Shown here piece by piece: positions 28,868 through 38,129 of a stretch of DNA of 64,000 nucleotides (positions within the stretch are counted from its first letter, which is position 1; each line of letters begins with the position of its first letter). Made by a program: the position numbers and the translations under genes. The DNA is from Cellvibrio sp. UBA7671 (GTDB lineage: Bacteria > Pseudomonadota > Gammaproteobacteria > Pseudomonadales > Cellvibrionaceae). The notes under the pieces were generated by a model that was given only the letters and a program-made list of their open reading frames with translations, was not told the origin of the DNA and searched no databases. The DNA lies in the NCBI GenBank assembly GCA_002483145.1, contig DLHJ01000014.1, positions 186,001-250,000 of the forward strand, given 5' to 3'.

Positions 28868-30514
28868 TTAACCTCGCTTGTCTTTTTCATAAGCCCTAAC
28901 CAGACTGTTGTACACATCATTCAACTGGCGATAACGCTGGAATTGCGGATGCTGCTGGGAAATGATGGCGCTGGTTTTAGTAAAGGTTTGTTGAATTTTT
29001 TCACTTACACTGGATTCAAAGCGGGTTTTTAACTTATCAATCATGGCCTGCACGTAGTTCAAACGCAGTCCGATATGATTCGGTAGTTTTTGCAAGGCAG
29101 TTTTGAATGCATCAGCGGCGGCAGTGAAATCTTTGGCATTATAAAAAGCGATTCCCTTTTTGTTTATCTCTGCCACCATGAGTTTATTTTTCTCGCTGCG
29201 CGGCTCATCCAACAGTACATCCAAACGCTGCAATTGTTCTTCCTTACCGGCATAGCGATGCAGTAAATCGCCCAACAGCCGTTGGGCATCGTCAGTTTTA
29301 CCGATAAGACGGAGAGTACGCACCAATTCAATCTGAACCGATAGCGCATCTTCATCTTTTGTATCGCCTAGTGATGATTGCGCGCTTGCCAATGCATCTT
29401 GCGCACGGCGCTGGTCACCAGCGCACACCTGCAATTGGCTTTCTAGCAGTAAGGATTCAACTTTGCGCAAATTAGTTTTGCCGAAGTTCTCTTCAAGGTT
29501 GTTAACACAGGCTATGGCTTCACGGATTAATGGTTTGGCCAATTCTTTATCAATTGAAAATAAATCAATCGTCGTCTGTGCAAAAAGCGAGTGAACCTCA
29601 GCTTTGTCAAAGCAGGAATTTTCCCCGAGCTTAACAGCGCGTTTAAGGGCGTTGGCGGCGGTGACCAAATCATTATTTTGTTGTGCGACATCCCCCAATG
29701 CCTGCTGGCGCAGAATGGAAAGCGGGGAAATATCAGTAGCTTTCTGCAATACATTTTGCAAACCTTCCGAATCGTTTTGCAGCTTGTATAAATCGGCTTG
29801 CAAATCGTATGCTTTCATACAAAGTGGGTTTGCCTGCAAAATATTTTCCAACCATTGCTGTGCACCTAGCAGATCATTCTGCGCTAATTTGGTTTTCACC
29901 ATACCTAATTGCGCCCACTCCAGCTCGCGATTATCGAGCACTGCGCGATAAACTGCTTCAGCTGCGGTCAAATTATTTTTTTTTAGATATAACTGCCCCA
30001 GTAATTTTTGACAGGCATTGGCGTAGCGACTACCTGACGCAACGAGCTCTTTGCAAAGCGTAATTGCCAGTTCGTCATCCCCCGATTTCTGGGCGGCATG
30101 CACTGCTTTTAACTCCACACGCTGTTCAATCAAACGGCCAAGGCGCTGATCCAGTGCCTTAGGAGTAATGGGTTTGGCGAGATAGGCATCCGGCTCATAG
30201 TCGTAAGCCGCCATAATGGTGCCTTTGCTATTTTCTGCGGAGACAAGAATAAACAAGCTGTCCGAACAAGGGTTGTCAGTAGAGCGCAATTCTTCCAATA
30301 CTTGCTGGCCACTTTTGCCCTTGCCTAAATTGTTATCGCACAAAATTATGTCGTAACTACGCGCTTTGCAAAAACGTAGCGCCTCTTCACCACTGGCTGC
30401 CGAATCGGCGTTGCCAATTCCCAGATCCATCAGCATTTTGTAGAGAGTTCCGCGAAAATTCTCAAAATCATCGACGATTAGCGCGTGCATCTTGTAGTAG
30501 CCAAGATCAGCCAT
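28868..30514 (-). CDS. Response regulator with TPR output domain
   Basis: An N-terminal receiver domain (residues 8-130) has acidic residues Asp15-Asp16, phospho-acceptor Asp60 (IILCDNNLG) and Lys114 (AKP). The remaining 400 residues are helical tetratricopeptide repeats (for example LLGQLYLKKNNLTAAEAVYRAVL), a protein-interaction output with no DNA-binding or enzyme domain. GGAGGTG lies six bases before the ATG, a very strong ribosome-binding site. It is the first gene of the pair with the histidine kinase, and lies 95 bases after the EAL-CBS-GGDEF gene. Confidence 0.9.
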   Translation of the reverse strand: MADLGYYKMHALIVDDFENFRGTLYKMLMDLGIGNADSAASGEEALRFCKARSYDIILCDNNLGKGKSGQQVLEELRSTDNPCSDSLFILVSAENSKGTIMAAYDYEPDAYLAKPITPKALDQRLGRLIEQRVELKAVHAAQKSGDDELAITLCKELVASGSRYANACQKLLGQLYLKKNNLTAAEAVYRAVLDNRELEWAQLGMVKTKLAQNDLLGAQQWLENILQANPLCMKAYDLQADLYKLQNDSEGLQNVLQKATDISPLSILRQQALGDVAQQNNDLVTAANALKRAVKLGENSCFDKAEVHSLFAQTTIDLFSIDKELAKPLIREAIACVNNLEENFGKTNLRKVESLLLESQLQVCAGDQRRAQDALASAQSSLGDTKDEDALSVQIELVRTLRLIGKTDDAQRLLGDLLHRYAGKEEQLQRLDVLLDEPRSEKNKLMVAEINKKGIAFYNAKDFTAAADAFKTALQKLPNHIGLRLNYVQAMIDKLKTRFESSVSEKIQQTFTKTSAIISQQHPQFQRYRQLNDVYNSLVRAYEKDKRG

Positions 30515-30609
30515 TAGTCCACCTCCATAACGAAATTAGACTAAGAATAGCCCAGGATTTTCAGGCTGCTACAGATTTTTCCCGTCGGTCTACCGCCTCC
30601 CTCCCCTGT

Positions 30610-32391
30610 TTAGTCAGTACGTGCCAGCTGCGGCTTGCGTCGGCGAGATTGGAAAAGATTATTGCCGCCCTGCATTTTGGCGCTGTGTTTTGCCTCGGCC
30701 AGCAGTTGGGATACCTGATGATGGGTTTTACAAAACTCCAGATCGGGCGCTACGCACCCTATTGCCAGGGTTAGCGCACCAAATTTTTGGCGCTGCCCCT
30801 GCCGATCAACACTCCAGTATTCTGTGGATTCGAGAGGAAGAAATTGGCTGCTGGCCGCCTCAAACCTGACCAATATTTGCGCGCAGCGCTGCTGCCAGTC
30901 CGCGCTACCAAACACTAAAATAAAATCGTCGCCACCGACGTGACCGACAAAATCGCTGGCTGTGTCTACGCAGTCACACAGTATTCGGCTCAGCTGCAAA
31001 ATGACTTCATCACCCGCACTATAGCCAAATGCATCGTTAAACGGTTTGAAATGATTTATATCGCAATAGGCCACCACAAATTCTTTTTTGTGCAGCAGTA
31101 AATGATCAACCCACTCATATAGCGGTACATTGCCCGGCAATTGCGTGAGCGGATTGCTATGCCGGGCGACACGCAATTTTTCTTCGGTAATCGCACGCAA
31201 TAGGTCGCGCACTTTGCCAACACCGAGATATCGATTGGCGTCACTCACAATAAAATCGACACTCAGGTTTTGCTGCGGATCTTCACTGATAAGCTGCCCC
31301 ACTACTTTTAGATCAGTCCCTACATCAACAATGATGGATAGCGGACTAATAAAGTCGCGGATGGGTTTTTGTGCATGCAACTCATGGGCAAATCGGCGCG
31401 AAAAAATATTGAGGATTTCTGCCCGGCTGACCATGCCCAACGGAATATCGCCATCAACCACAGGAACACAGGCTAAACGCACGTCGGCGCGAAACATTTT
31501 CACCACAGTTTCAGCATTAGTTGTCGATGTTACCTGTACAGAATCCATTACAATTTCGCGCACAGTGCGAGTGAAATGGTCCTGGTAACGTCGTACGGAG
31601 TTACCGGCGTATCCTGCAATGGCAGTGGGCAATTCGAGCGGCGGTAATGCCTGCGGACGCGCAATAAAATAACCTTGCGCATACTCGACACCCATAGTGA
31701 CCAGAGTGGCATATTCCGCGCTCGTTTCGATTCCCTCTGCGATGGCTTTATGTCCCATGCGATGTGCTATATCCAACATCGCGCGCACAAACTCGCGCTT
31801 GACCGGATCTTTGTCAATTCCGGAAATAAAATGACGGTCAATTTTGACGTAATCAGGACAGAGTTCACTCCACACACGCAGCCCTGCATAACCCGCCCCC
31901 AAGTCATCCAGCGCTACAGCAAAGCCTTGCCGCTGGAAGTGATCAGAAGCCGCACGCAATAAATCCAGCTCATCAAGCGGTTGGCTTTCGGTTAACTCAA
32001 ATACCAAACGTTCCGCACTTAAACCGACGCGCTGTAAAATTTCACGCGTGACGCCATCGCGATATTGGCTATCGGTAAAACTAATGGGGCTCATATTAAG
32101 AAAAAGTTTGCCGGGCAAACTCAATGCGGCAAAACGCTCGCAAGATACTTCCCGGCAGGCAAATTCCAATGCAGCCAGTAGACGTGACTCCCGCGCAACC
32201 GCGAACAGTACATCCGGCTTATGCAGGGGGCTATCTTCAGGTCCGCGAATCAGGGCCTCATAACCAATAATACGCGGATTCTCCACCGCGATTATCGGCT
32301 GAAATACCGGAGTCAGAAGTTTGAATTCAATTAAACGGCGTAATTCCTTTTGCAGGGTGGTTTGATTAAACACAGGGTTCTGCAAAGACAT
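30610..32391 (-). CDS. EAL-CBS-GGDEF cyclic-di-GMP signalling protein
   Basis: Domain order is EAL (about residues 10-250), a CBS pair (about 270-390) and GGDEF (about 420-585). The EAL domain looks active: EAL at 45-47 (GYEALIRG), LNMSP, FELTE, ALDDLGAG, VKIDRHFI, AEGIE and QGYF are present. The GGDEF motif is GGDDF (486-490), and the inhibitory-site arginine is missing (TASD five residues ahead). The protein may thus be mainly a phosphodiesterase, regulated through nucleotide binding at CBS or GGDEF. It is divergent from cmoA. Confidence 0.9.
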   Translation of the reverse strand: MSLQNPVFNQTTLQKELRRLIEFKLLTPVFQPIIAVENPRIIGYEALIRGPEDSPLHKPDVLFAVARESRLLAALEFACREVSCERFAALSLPGKLFLNMSPISFTDSQYRDGVTREILQRVGLSAERLVFELTESQPLDELDLLRAASDHFQRQGFAVALDDLGAGYAGLRVWSELCPDYVKIDRHFISGIDKDPVKREFVRAMLDIAHRMGHKAIAEGIETSAEYATLVTMGVEYAQGYFIARPQALPPLELPTAIAGYAGNSVRRYQDHFTRTVREIVMDSVQVTSTTNAETVVKMFRADVRLACVPVVDGDIPLGMVSRAEILNIFSRRFAHELHAQKPIRDFISPLSIIVDVGTDLKVVGQLISEDPQQNLSVDFIVSDANRYLGVGKVRDLLRAITEEKLRVARHSNPLTQLPGNVPLYEWVDHLLLHKKEFVVAYCDINHFKPFNDAFGYSAGDEVILQLSRILCDCVDTASDFVGHVGGDDFILVFGSADWQQRCAQILVRFEAASSQFLPLESTEYWSVDRQGQRQKFGALTLAIGCVAPDLEFCKTHHQVSQLLAEAKHSAKMQGGNNLFQSRRRKPQLARTD

Positions 32392-32472
32392 AAGATGACA
32401 ACTTGATATCGACTATGGGTGAGTAAGCTGAATATTCCTGCGGAAATATGACAGTTTTATGAATTTCTCAAT

Positions 32473-32501
32473 TTGTTGTCACAATCAATGAAGGTTACAA
32501 T
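32473..32501 (+). promoter_or_regulatory. Sigma-70 promoter of cmoA-cmoB
   Basis: TTGTTG (32473-32478), 17 bases, TACAAT (32496-32501), about 50 bases before the cmoA start. It is the best promoter match in the gap between the EAL-CBS-GGDEF gene and cmoA. Confidence 0.6.
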
Positions 32502-32550
32502 GCGCGCACCTGTTTTACCTCGCTCACTACGCCATTAACCAGTCACGAAT

Positions 32551-33285
32551 ATGCACGATATAAACCCCGATACCATTTATGCCAATCCGCTGGCAGAGGT
32601 CAGTCGCTTCGCATTTGATCAGCGCGTGGTAGATGTATTCCCCGATATGATCAAACGCTCTGTGCCCGGTTATGCCACCATTATTAATATGATTGGCAAT
32701 CTCGCTGAACGCTATGTACAAGCCAATAGCCAGTGCTATGACCTGGGCTGCTCATTAGGTGCAGCGACGCTCGCGATGCGCCACCGTATTCAGGCAGCGG
32801 AATGTAAAATTATTGGTGTGGACAATTCAGCGGCAATGATCGCGCGCTGCCAACAAGTGATTGCGGCAGATAGTGGTGAAGTTCCCGTTGAATTGGTAGA
32901 AGCGCAAATTCAAGATGTGGTATTGCACAACGCATCAATGGCTGTGCTCAATTTCACCTTGCAATTTATTCCCGTTGAAGAGCGACTGGAAATGCTGCGC
33001 AACATTTGTGCGGGATTAAATTCCGGCGGCGTATTAATTATTTCGGAAAAAGTCGCGTTTGATGATGAACCCCATCAACACTTGATGACCGAATTGCATC
33101 ACAATTTCAAACGCGCCAACGGCTACAGCGATTTGGAAATTGCACAGAAGCGCGCCGCGATTGAAAACTATTTAATTCCCGAAACACTGGATGCGCACCG
33201 CCAACGCTTACGCCAAGCGGGCTTCAGCAGTGTTGATGTGTGGTTTCAATGTTTTAATTTTGCATCGCTGATTGCAATTAAATAG
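32551..33285 (+). CDS. cmoA: Carboxy-S-adenosylmethionine synthase CmoA
   Basis: CmoA makes carboxy-SAM from SAM and prephenate for tRNA wobble modification (cmo5U34). The Rossmann motif [15 protein letters not shown] and downstream [14 protein letters not shown] are characteristic. Length 244 is close to E. coli CmoA. It is followed after 14 bases by cmoB, its usual partner. The ribosome-binding site is weak, but the start agrees with family length. Confidence 0.95.
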   Translation: MHDINPDTIYANPLAEVSRFAFDQRVVDVFPDMIKRSVPGYATIINMIGNLAERYVQANSQCYDLGCSLGAATLAMRHRIQAAECKIIGVDNSAAMIARCQQVIAADSGEVPVELVEAQIQDVVLHNASMAVLNFTLQFIPVEERLEMLRNICAGLNSGGVLIISEKVAFDDEPHQHLMTELHHNFKRANGYSDLEIAQKRAAIENYLIPETLDAHRQRLRQAGFSSVDVWFQCFNFASLIAIK

Positions 33286-33299
33286 AGTAAGTAAAGGCT

Positions 33300-34277
33300 G
33301 TGACACAGATTAATTACGATCAATTACTGAATGCACTTAAGGATTCGCCTCTTGCTGGTTGGGCCGAGCAACTGCCTGCGCAAATCGCGGCCGGACTTTG
33401 TGAAAAACGCTACGGCGATTTAGCTGGTTGGAAGCAATCGCTCGCAAAACTTCCGACCGTAAAAGGCTCACGGATTGCGCTCACTGAAGAGGTGCGCATC
33501 GGCCACAGCAGCGATTGCGATGAAACAACACGTGCAGAAATTCGCAGTGTCTTGCAGGAATTAATTCCCTGGCGCAAAGGCCCCTACTTTGTTCACGATA
33601 TCCATATTGATACCGAGTGGCGCTCGGATTGGAAATGGGATCGCGTATTACCGCATCTTGCCCCACTAAAAGATCGTTTGATTCTCGATGTTGGTTGCGG
33701 CAACGGCTATCACTGCTGGCGCATGCTAGGCGCAGGGGCAAAACGCGTGATTGGAATTGATCCATCACCGCGTTTTATTGTGCAGTTCCACATGATCAAA
33801 CATTTTGCCGGTGCTGATTATCCTATCGATGTTCTGCCTGTCGGCATTGAAGATGTTCCGGAAAAACTGCAGGCATTTGATACCGTTTTTTCCATGGGCG
33901 TTTTTTATCACCGCCGCTCGCCGATGGATCACTTGCTCGAACTAAAGAATACCCTGCGCCCTGGCGGACAGCTAGTGCTTGAGACCTTGGTGATTGAAGG
34001 AAAACTGGGTGATGTATTGGTACCGGAAGGCCGTTACGGCATGATGAACAATGTATGGTTTTTGCCGAGCTGCGACACCATGTTGTCCTGGCTGCGAAAG
34101 ATGGGTTTTAGCAATCCGCGCGTCGTTGATGTATGTCCCACAACAACGGAAGAACAGCGTGCAACAGAATGGATGCGTTTTCATTCGCTTCCGGAATTTT
34201 TACATCCAGAAGATTCGACATTAACAGCTGAAGGTCATCCGGGGCCGATTCGTGCGGTGTTTGTCGCAGAAGCTTGA
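33300..34277 (+). CDS. cmoB: tRNA U34 carboxymethyltransferase CmoB
   Basis: CmoB transfers the carboxymethyl group from carboxy-SAM to 5-hydroxyuridine 34 of tRNA. It has the SAM-binding motif LILDVGCGNGYHCWRM and the conserved WRSDWKWDRVLPHL stretch upstream, and GVFYHRRSP downstream. Length is 325 residues. It uses GTG as start, with AAAGG upstream. It forms a two-gene operon with cmoA. Confidence 0.95.
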   Translation: MTQINYDQLLNALKDSPLAGWAEQLPAQIAAGLCEKRYGDLAGWKQSLAKLPTVKGSRIALTEEVRIGHSSDCDETTRAEIRSVLQELIPWRKGPYFVHDIHIDTEWRSDWKWDRVLPHLAPLKDRLILDVGCGNGYHCWRMLGAGAKRVIGIDPSPRFIVQFHMIKHFAGADYPIDVLPVGIEDVPEKLQAFDTVFSMGVFYHRRSPMDHLLELKNTLRPGGQLVLETLVIEGKLGDVLVPEGRYGMMNNVWFLPSCDTMLSWLRKMGFSNPRVVDVCPTTTEEQRATEWMRFHSLPEFLHPEDSTLTAEGHPGPIRAVFVAEA

Positions 34278-34283
34278 CCTAAA

Positions 34284-34311
34284 AAAACAAAGGGCGCTGA
34301 GTGCGCCCTTG
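34284..34311 (-). terminator. Intrinsic terminator of the flavodoxin gene
   Basis: AAGGGCGC (34291-34298) and GCGCCCTT (34304-34311) with a five-base loop. The T-run lies on the minus strand (34290-34282). The plus side lacks one, but cmoB may still be affected. Confidence 0.75.
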
Positions 34312-34331
34312 GTATTCGATAATATTGCGGC

Positions 34332-34874
34332 TTAATCTTCCAACATATTAAGCGGTGTATCCAGACCAAATTCGACGTGAATTTGTGTACACCAGCGATT
34401 CAATCTACCTGCACTTAAATTTTCCTGCTGATCTTCATCCAGCGCCAAACCGACAAACATCCCCGCACCGGGAATTTCTGCCTTTGAGGCCTCAAACTCG
34501 TAACCTTCAGTAGACCACTGGCCGACAATTTCCGGACCGGTTTGGATGATTACATCGTGCAGCATACCCATTGCATCGAGAAAATAATCGCCGTAACCGA
34601 ATTGGTCACCCAAACCAAAAAGCGCCACTTGCTTGCCGGAGAAATCCACTGCCGCTATATCATCCCAAAACTCTTCCCAATCCGATTGGATTTGGCCAAA
34701 GTCCCAGGTGGGAATACCAAGGATAATCTTGTCGTAGTTGGCAAAATCCAACTGGGTTACGTCGGCGATATCACGTACATCGACGACATCAGCCCCGAAA
34801 CGCTGTTGAATACGATAGGCGACGCGCTCAGTATTGCCTTCGTCACTGCCAAAAAACAGACCAATCTGGGCCAC
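34332..34874 (-). CDS. Long-chain flavodoxin
   Basis: FMN-containing electron carrier, 180 residues. The phosphate-binding loop is GSDEGNTE (usually GTxTGNTE); isoalloxazine-contact regions are GIPTWDFGQ and GLGDQFGYGDYF, and the inserted loop of long-chain flavodoxins is present. It could be FldA or FldB; I cannot tell which. It is a single gene ending at a minus-strand terminator. Confidence 0.88.
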   Translation of the reverse strand: MAQIGLFFGSDEGNTERVAYRIQQRFGADVVDVRDIADVTQLDFANYDKIILGIPTWDFGQIQSDWEEFWDDIAAVDFSGKQVALFGLGDQFGYGDYFLDAMGMLHDVIIQTGPEIVGQWSTEGYEFEASKAEIPGAGMFVGLALDEDQQENLSAGRLNRWCTQIHVEFGLDTPLNMLED

Positions 34875-34970
34875 GATAACCTCGGGATACAGGGAAAATA
34901 GGGATAGGGAAAAACGGCGCGGATTTTCCCAAGATTAGCTCGCGCAAGCAAGCCCACATTTTGCACCCTG

Positions 34971-34999
34971 AAAATAAATAACCCCGGCAAGCCGGGGTT
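34971..34999 (-). terminator. Intrinsic terminator of the Spy/CpxP-like gene
   Basis: AACCCCGGC, loop AA, GCCGGGGTT (34980-34999), followed on the minus strand by a T-rich but interrupted stretch. It lies 35 bases after the gene's stop. Confidence 0.7.
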
Positions 35000-35033
35000 A
35001 TAGGTGAAACCAGGAGTATTCCTGGCCTGTGAT

Positions 35034-35537
35034 TTAACTTTTAGCTGCTTCGCGTGCCTCTTTGCGTTCGGCCTTACGCTCCAAACGCTTGGTTTTCGCT
35101 TCTGCCAAGGTTTGTTTTTGCTCCTCCGTCAGCACGGCTAAGAACGCTTTTTTCGCTTTAGCACCTTCCAGTGCCTGTTCGGCGTGCAACTTGCCCAAGC
35201 TATCAGCCAGAGCATTGAGTTCGGCATCGTTGGCACCGGCATCCACAGCTGTTGCCAATGCACTGCGCGCATCCGCCAGTTTTGTATGAAGGGCTTCGCG
35301 TGCAGATTCATTAGCTTCACGTTGTGCCTTCAAAGTTTCCTTTTGCGCATCTGTCAATGTTAACTCCTGGCCGAGATGCCTGAATTCGCGGCCTGCAAAA
35401 CCGTCATGCTCAGCCCATTTGGCCGCATGATGCTTGCCCTCACAGTTTTTCCCTGCGCCACCGGCTATGGTCGGCACAGCTATACTGGCAGCACTTAACA
35501 ACAACAGACCAGCCACTAATGCTTTGTTCGATTTCAT
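35034..35537 (-). CDS. Spy/CpxP family periplasmic protein (LTxxQ motif)
   Basis: A 167-residue protein with a signal peptide (about residues 1-25) and two LTxxQ-type motifs (LTDAQKETL and LTEEQKQTL) in a highly charged helical body rich in Lys, Glu and Ala. Spy and CpxP are periplasmic chaperones; CpxP also inhibits CpxA. It is divergent from cpxR-cpxA with a shared 189-base control region, which matches the cpxP-cpxRA layout. The lysine-rich tail (LERKAERKEAREAAKS) is unusual. Confidence 0.85.
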   Translation of the reverse strand: MKSNKALVAGLLLLSAASIAVPTIAGGAGKNCEGKHHAAKWAEHDGFAGREFRHLGQELTLTDAQKETLKAQREANESAREALHTKLADARSALATAVDAGANDAELNALADSLGKLHAEQALEGAKAKKAFLAVLTEEQKQTLAEAKTKRLERKAERKEAREAAKS

Positions 35538-35632
35538 ATCAATATCCTCTGAATACTTTGGACTAATTAAATAGATCGCTTATACGCAGACTCCAGAATC
35601 AGAGCCAGTGAATTCATTATGGTGGCTATAAT

Positions 35633-35647
35633 GTTAAGATTGGTTAA
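35633..35647. promoter_or_regulatory. Putative CpxR box (direct repeat)
   Basis: GTTAA-N5-GTTAA at 35633-35647 closely follows the CpxR consensus GTAAA-N5-GTAAA. On the minus strand it overlaps the position of a -35 element for a possible -10 CATAAT (35620-35615), as expected for activation of the Spy-like gene. A plus-strand TATAAT lies at 35627-35632 just ahead of it. Confidence 0.5.
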
Positions 35648-35726
35648 TGAAAACCAAAGAATCATGACTCTCATCGGGGGCTGGTGCACACTCACCGCCT
35701 TCCATCATCGGGGACTGTAAATCGCT

Positions 35727-36434
35727 ATGCTTAAAGTTCTTCTCATCGACGACGACAAAGAACTCAGTCAATTACTGAGCGAATACCTGCAAACGGAAGG
35801 TTTCGCAATTGATACCGCTTATGACGGCCAAACGGCGTTAGAGCTTGCACTCAAGCAACCCTATTCAGTTATTGTGCTGGATGTGATGCTGCCCATCCGC
35901 AATGGTTTTGATGTGCTGAAAAATTTACGCCAACACAGCCAAACGCCTGTGATTATGCTCACAGCCAAAGGCGATACAGTTGACCGCGTAATTGGGCTTG
36001 AAATCGGTGCCGATGATTATTTATCCAAACCTTGCGACCCACGCGAATTGGTTGCGCGTATTCGCGCTATTTTGCGCCGCGCCAATCAAAAGGATGTAAC
36101 GCCCAGCAGTATTGAGCGCCTTGCATCGGGCAAGCTATCCCTGCATTTAGGTACACGCACAACCACTTGGGACAACTATGAAGTTCCGCTCACTGGAACT
36201 GAATTCAGCGTGCTGGAAATTCTTGTTCGTCGCGCCGGCCAAGTGATCAGCAAAGATGATATGACTGAGCAGGCGCTCAATCGCAAACTCACGCCTTACG
36301 ATCGCAGTATCGATGTGCATGTAAGCAATATCCGCAAAAAAATTACAGCTGCAGGTTCATCAAAGGATTTGATTATCAACGTGCGCGGCGCTGGCTATAT
36401 GCTGACCATGAATGATGATGAATCCATAAATTAA
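35727..36434 (+). CDS. cpxR: OmpR-family response regulator CpxR
   Basis: Transcription factor of the envelope-stress response. The receiver domain has acidic residues at 8-10 (IDDD), phospho-acceptor Asp52 (VLDVMLP) and SKP. The C-terminal winged helix carries LTGTEFSVLEILVRRAGQVISKDDM and IDVHVSNIRKKI. Length is 235. It overlaps cpxA by one base (TAATG). Assignment to CpxR rather than another OmpR-type regulator rests on sequence character and the divergent Spy/CpxP-like gene. Confidence 0.88.
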   Translation: MLKVLLIDDDKELSQLLSEYLQTEGFAIDTAYDGQTALELALKQPYSVIVLDVMLPIRNGFDVLKNLRQHSQTPVIMLTAKGDTVDRVIGLEIGADDYLSKPCDPRELVARIRAILRRANQKDVTPSSIERLASGKLSLHLGTRTTTWDNYEVPLTGTEFSVLEILVRRAGQVISKDDMTEQALNRKLTPYDRSIDVHVSNIRKKITAAGSSKDLIINVRGAGYMLTMNDDESIN

Positions 36435-37831
36435 TGACCCGTCTTTATTTAAAAATCTTTTTTACTTTTTGGTTAATTACGGTGGCGATTATTATCGGCA
36501 CCAATATTGTTGTGCATTGGTTTGATATGGCGCCGGATGGCAACCTGCAACACAGCAGTGAAGCCAGTGACGATGATCCAGCCAAGCGTTTGCTGTTTCA
36601 AATGGTGGGTAATGCCGTTAACCGCAATACCCGGCAATTGATTCAGGATTTGCGTGCAATGCCCTCATGGTCAACTCGTTTTGTGTATGTTATCGATAAA
36701 GAAAACCGCGACCTGCTCGACCGCCCTCTTCCACCTGGCGTTATGTTTCTCGCGCCGCGCCTCACATTCAAACATCCGTTCGATAAGGTACAGGACCGCA
36801 ACCGCAAGCTCTTTGGTCGCTACATCACCCTGAACGATGGTAACAGCGTGAAATTAATTACAATTTCTGCCGGGCGCGACGAGGGGCAGGATCGCGATAT
36901 TATTTGGGAATTATTTCTCGATAATATTTGGCCGCTTTTACTCGTTTCTATTTTGGTCAGCGGCTCTGCGTGTTTTTTTCTTGCACGCCATTTCACCCGC
37001 AGTATCAATACATTACAAAAAGCTACTCATCAAATTGCACGGGGTGATTTGAGTGTGCGCATCAGCGAACAATTTCGCGGCCGCAACGATGAAATCGCCG
37101 CACTGGGGCGCGACTTTGACCATATGACGGAACGCCTCGAAAAATCCATGCAGGAACAGAAGCGTTTAATTAAAGATGTGTCACACGAATTACGCACGCC
37201 GCTCGCTCGCTTGCAAATTGCACTGGCACTGGCGCGGCAGCGCAGCAATGGAATTGTTGACCATGAATTAAACCGTATCAAACAAGCGGCCGATTATCTC
37301 AACGACATCATTACCGATATTCTCACCCTGCCAGTACAAGGCCAGGACAGTTGGGTGTTGGATGACGTGTTGGATTTAGTGAGCCTGATGCAAACACTCA
37401 TGGACGATTATCAGGCAGAAGCCTACGCAAAAAATGTCAACATTCGCTTTAAATGTTCGCTGGAAGAAGCACTGGTTGCTACTCACGGCAATATGCTGGT
37501 TGGTGTGTTTGAAAACACCCTGCGCAACGCCCTGCTCTACACACCGGAAAATTCCGAGATTTGCATCGCCCTGACTGAAACGGGGGACGGAGAGCATTAC
37601 CGCGTAGACATAATGGACCAGGGCCCCGGGGTTCCTGAAGATGCACTGGAGGATATTTTCCAACCCTTTTTCCGCACTGACCAAGCGCGCGCGCGCGAAA
37701 GCGGTGGTTACGGCCTTGGGCTGGCCATTGCCCAGCGTAGCGTCTCTTTACACCGTGGGCGTATTTGGGCTGAAAACCGCCCTGAAGGCGGCCTCAGCTT
37801 GGGTATATTACTGCCACAAATTAAAGGCTAA
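36434..37831 (+). CDS. cpxA: Sensor histidine kinase CpxA
   Basis: Inner-membrane kinase of 465 residues. Membrane segments at about residues 5-28 and 160-180 bracket a periplasmic sensor region. A HAMP domain follows (FTRSINTLQKATHQIARGDLS), then the H box with the phospho-acceptor His (DVSHELRTPLARLQ), and a HATPase with MDQGPGVPEDALEDIFQPFFRTD and GGYGLGLAI. Translational coupling to cpxR is implied by the one-base overlap. It also controls autophosphorylation in response to misfolded envelope proteins in E. coli; here this is inferred. Confidence 0.9.
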   Translation: MTRLYLKIFFTFWLITVAIIIGTNIVVHWFDMAPDGNLQHSSEASDDDPAKRLLFQMVGNAVNRNTRQLIQDLRAMPSWSTRFVYVIDKENRDLLDRPLPPGVMFLAPRLTFKHPFDKVQDRNRKLFGRYITLNDGNSVKLITISAGRDEGQDRDIIWELFLDNIWPLLLVSILVSGSACFFLARHFTRSINTLQKATHQIARGDLSVRISEQFRGRNDEIAALGRDFDHMTERLEKSMQEQKRLIKDVSHELRTPLARLQIALALARQRSNGIVDHELNRIKQAADYLNDIITDILTLPVQGQDSWVLDDVLDLVSLMQTLMDDYQAEAYAKNVNIRFKCSLEEALVATHGNMLVGVFENTLRNALLYTPENSEICIALTETGDGEHYRVDIMDQGPGVPEDALEDIFQPFFRTDQARARESGGYGLGLAIAQRSVSLHRGRIWAENRPEGGLSLGILLPQIKG

Positions 37832-37992
37832 TGCCTACTTAACCCACATTTCTCCGCACGAGTACTACCGCCATTATTGGATCAATTCTTGCCGACAAAC
37901 TTTTGGCTAGCGGCAAACTCTTTCCGCCAGTACAAAAAATCCACGCTATTTTTTTGGCGAAAATATCTACAACTGACTTTAGACTAATCGCC

Positions 37993-38009
37993 TATCTATA
38001 TGATAGATA
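37993..38009. repeat. 17-base perfect dyad upstream of a diguanylate cyclase
   Basis: TATCTAT, ATG, ATAGATA form a perfect inverted repeat. It lies about 120 bases before the next gene, in a 298-base gap that has no other supported feature. It could be an operator. Confidence 0.45.
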
Positions 38010-38129
38010 AAGGTATTTACAAATAAAAAGTAGATGGCATGAATTTCGCTAAATGTCTGTCACAGGCGCCTGAATAAGCAAAAGCGGCAAGTGGGCGACG
38101 AACAACTTTTAACGTGACAGGTAAAGATT

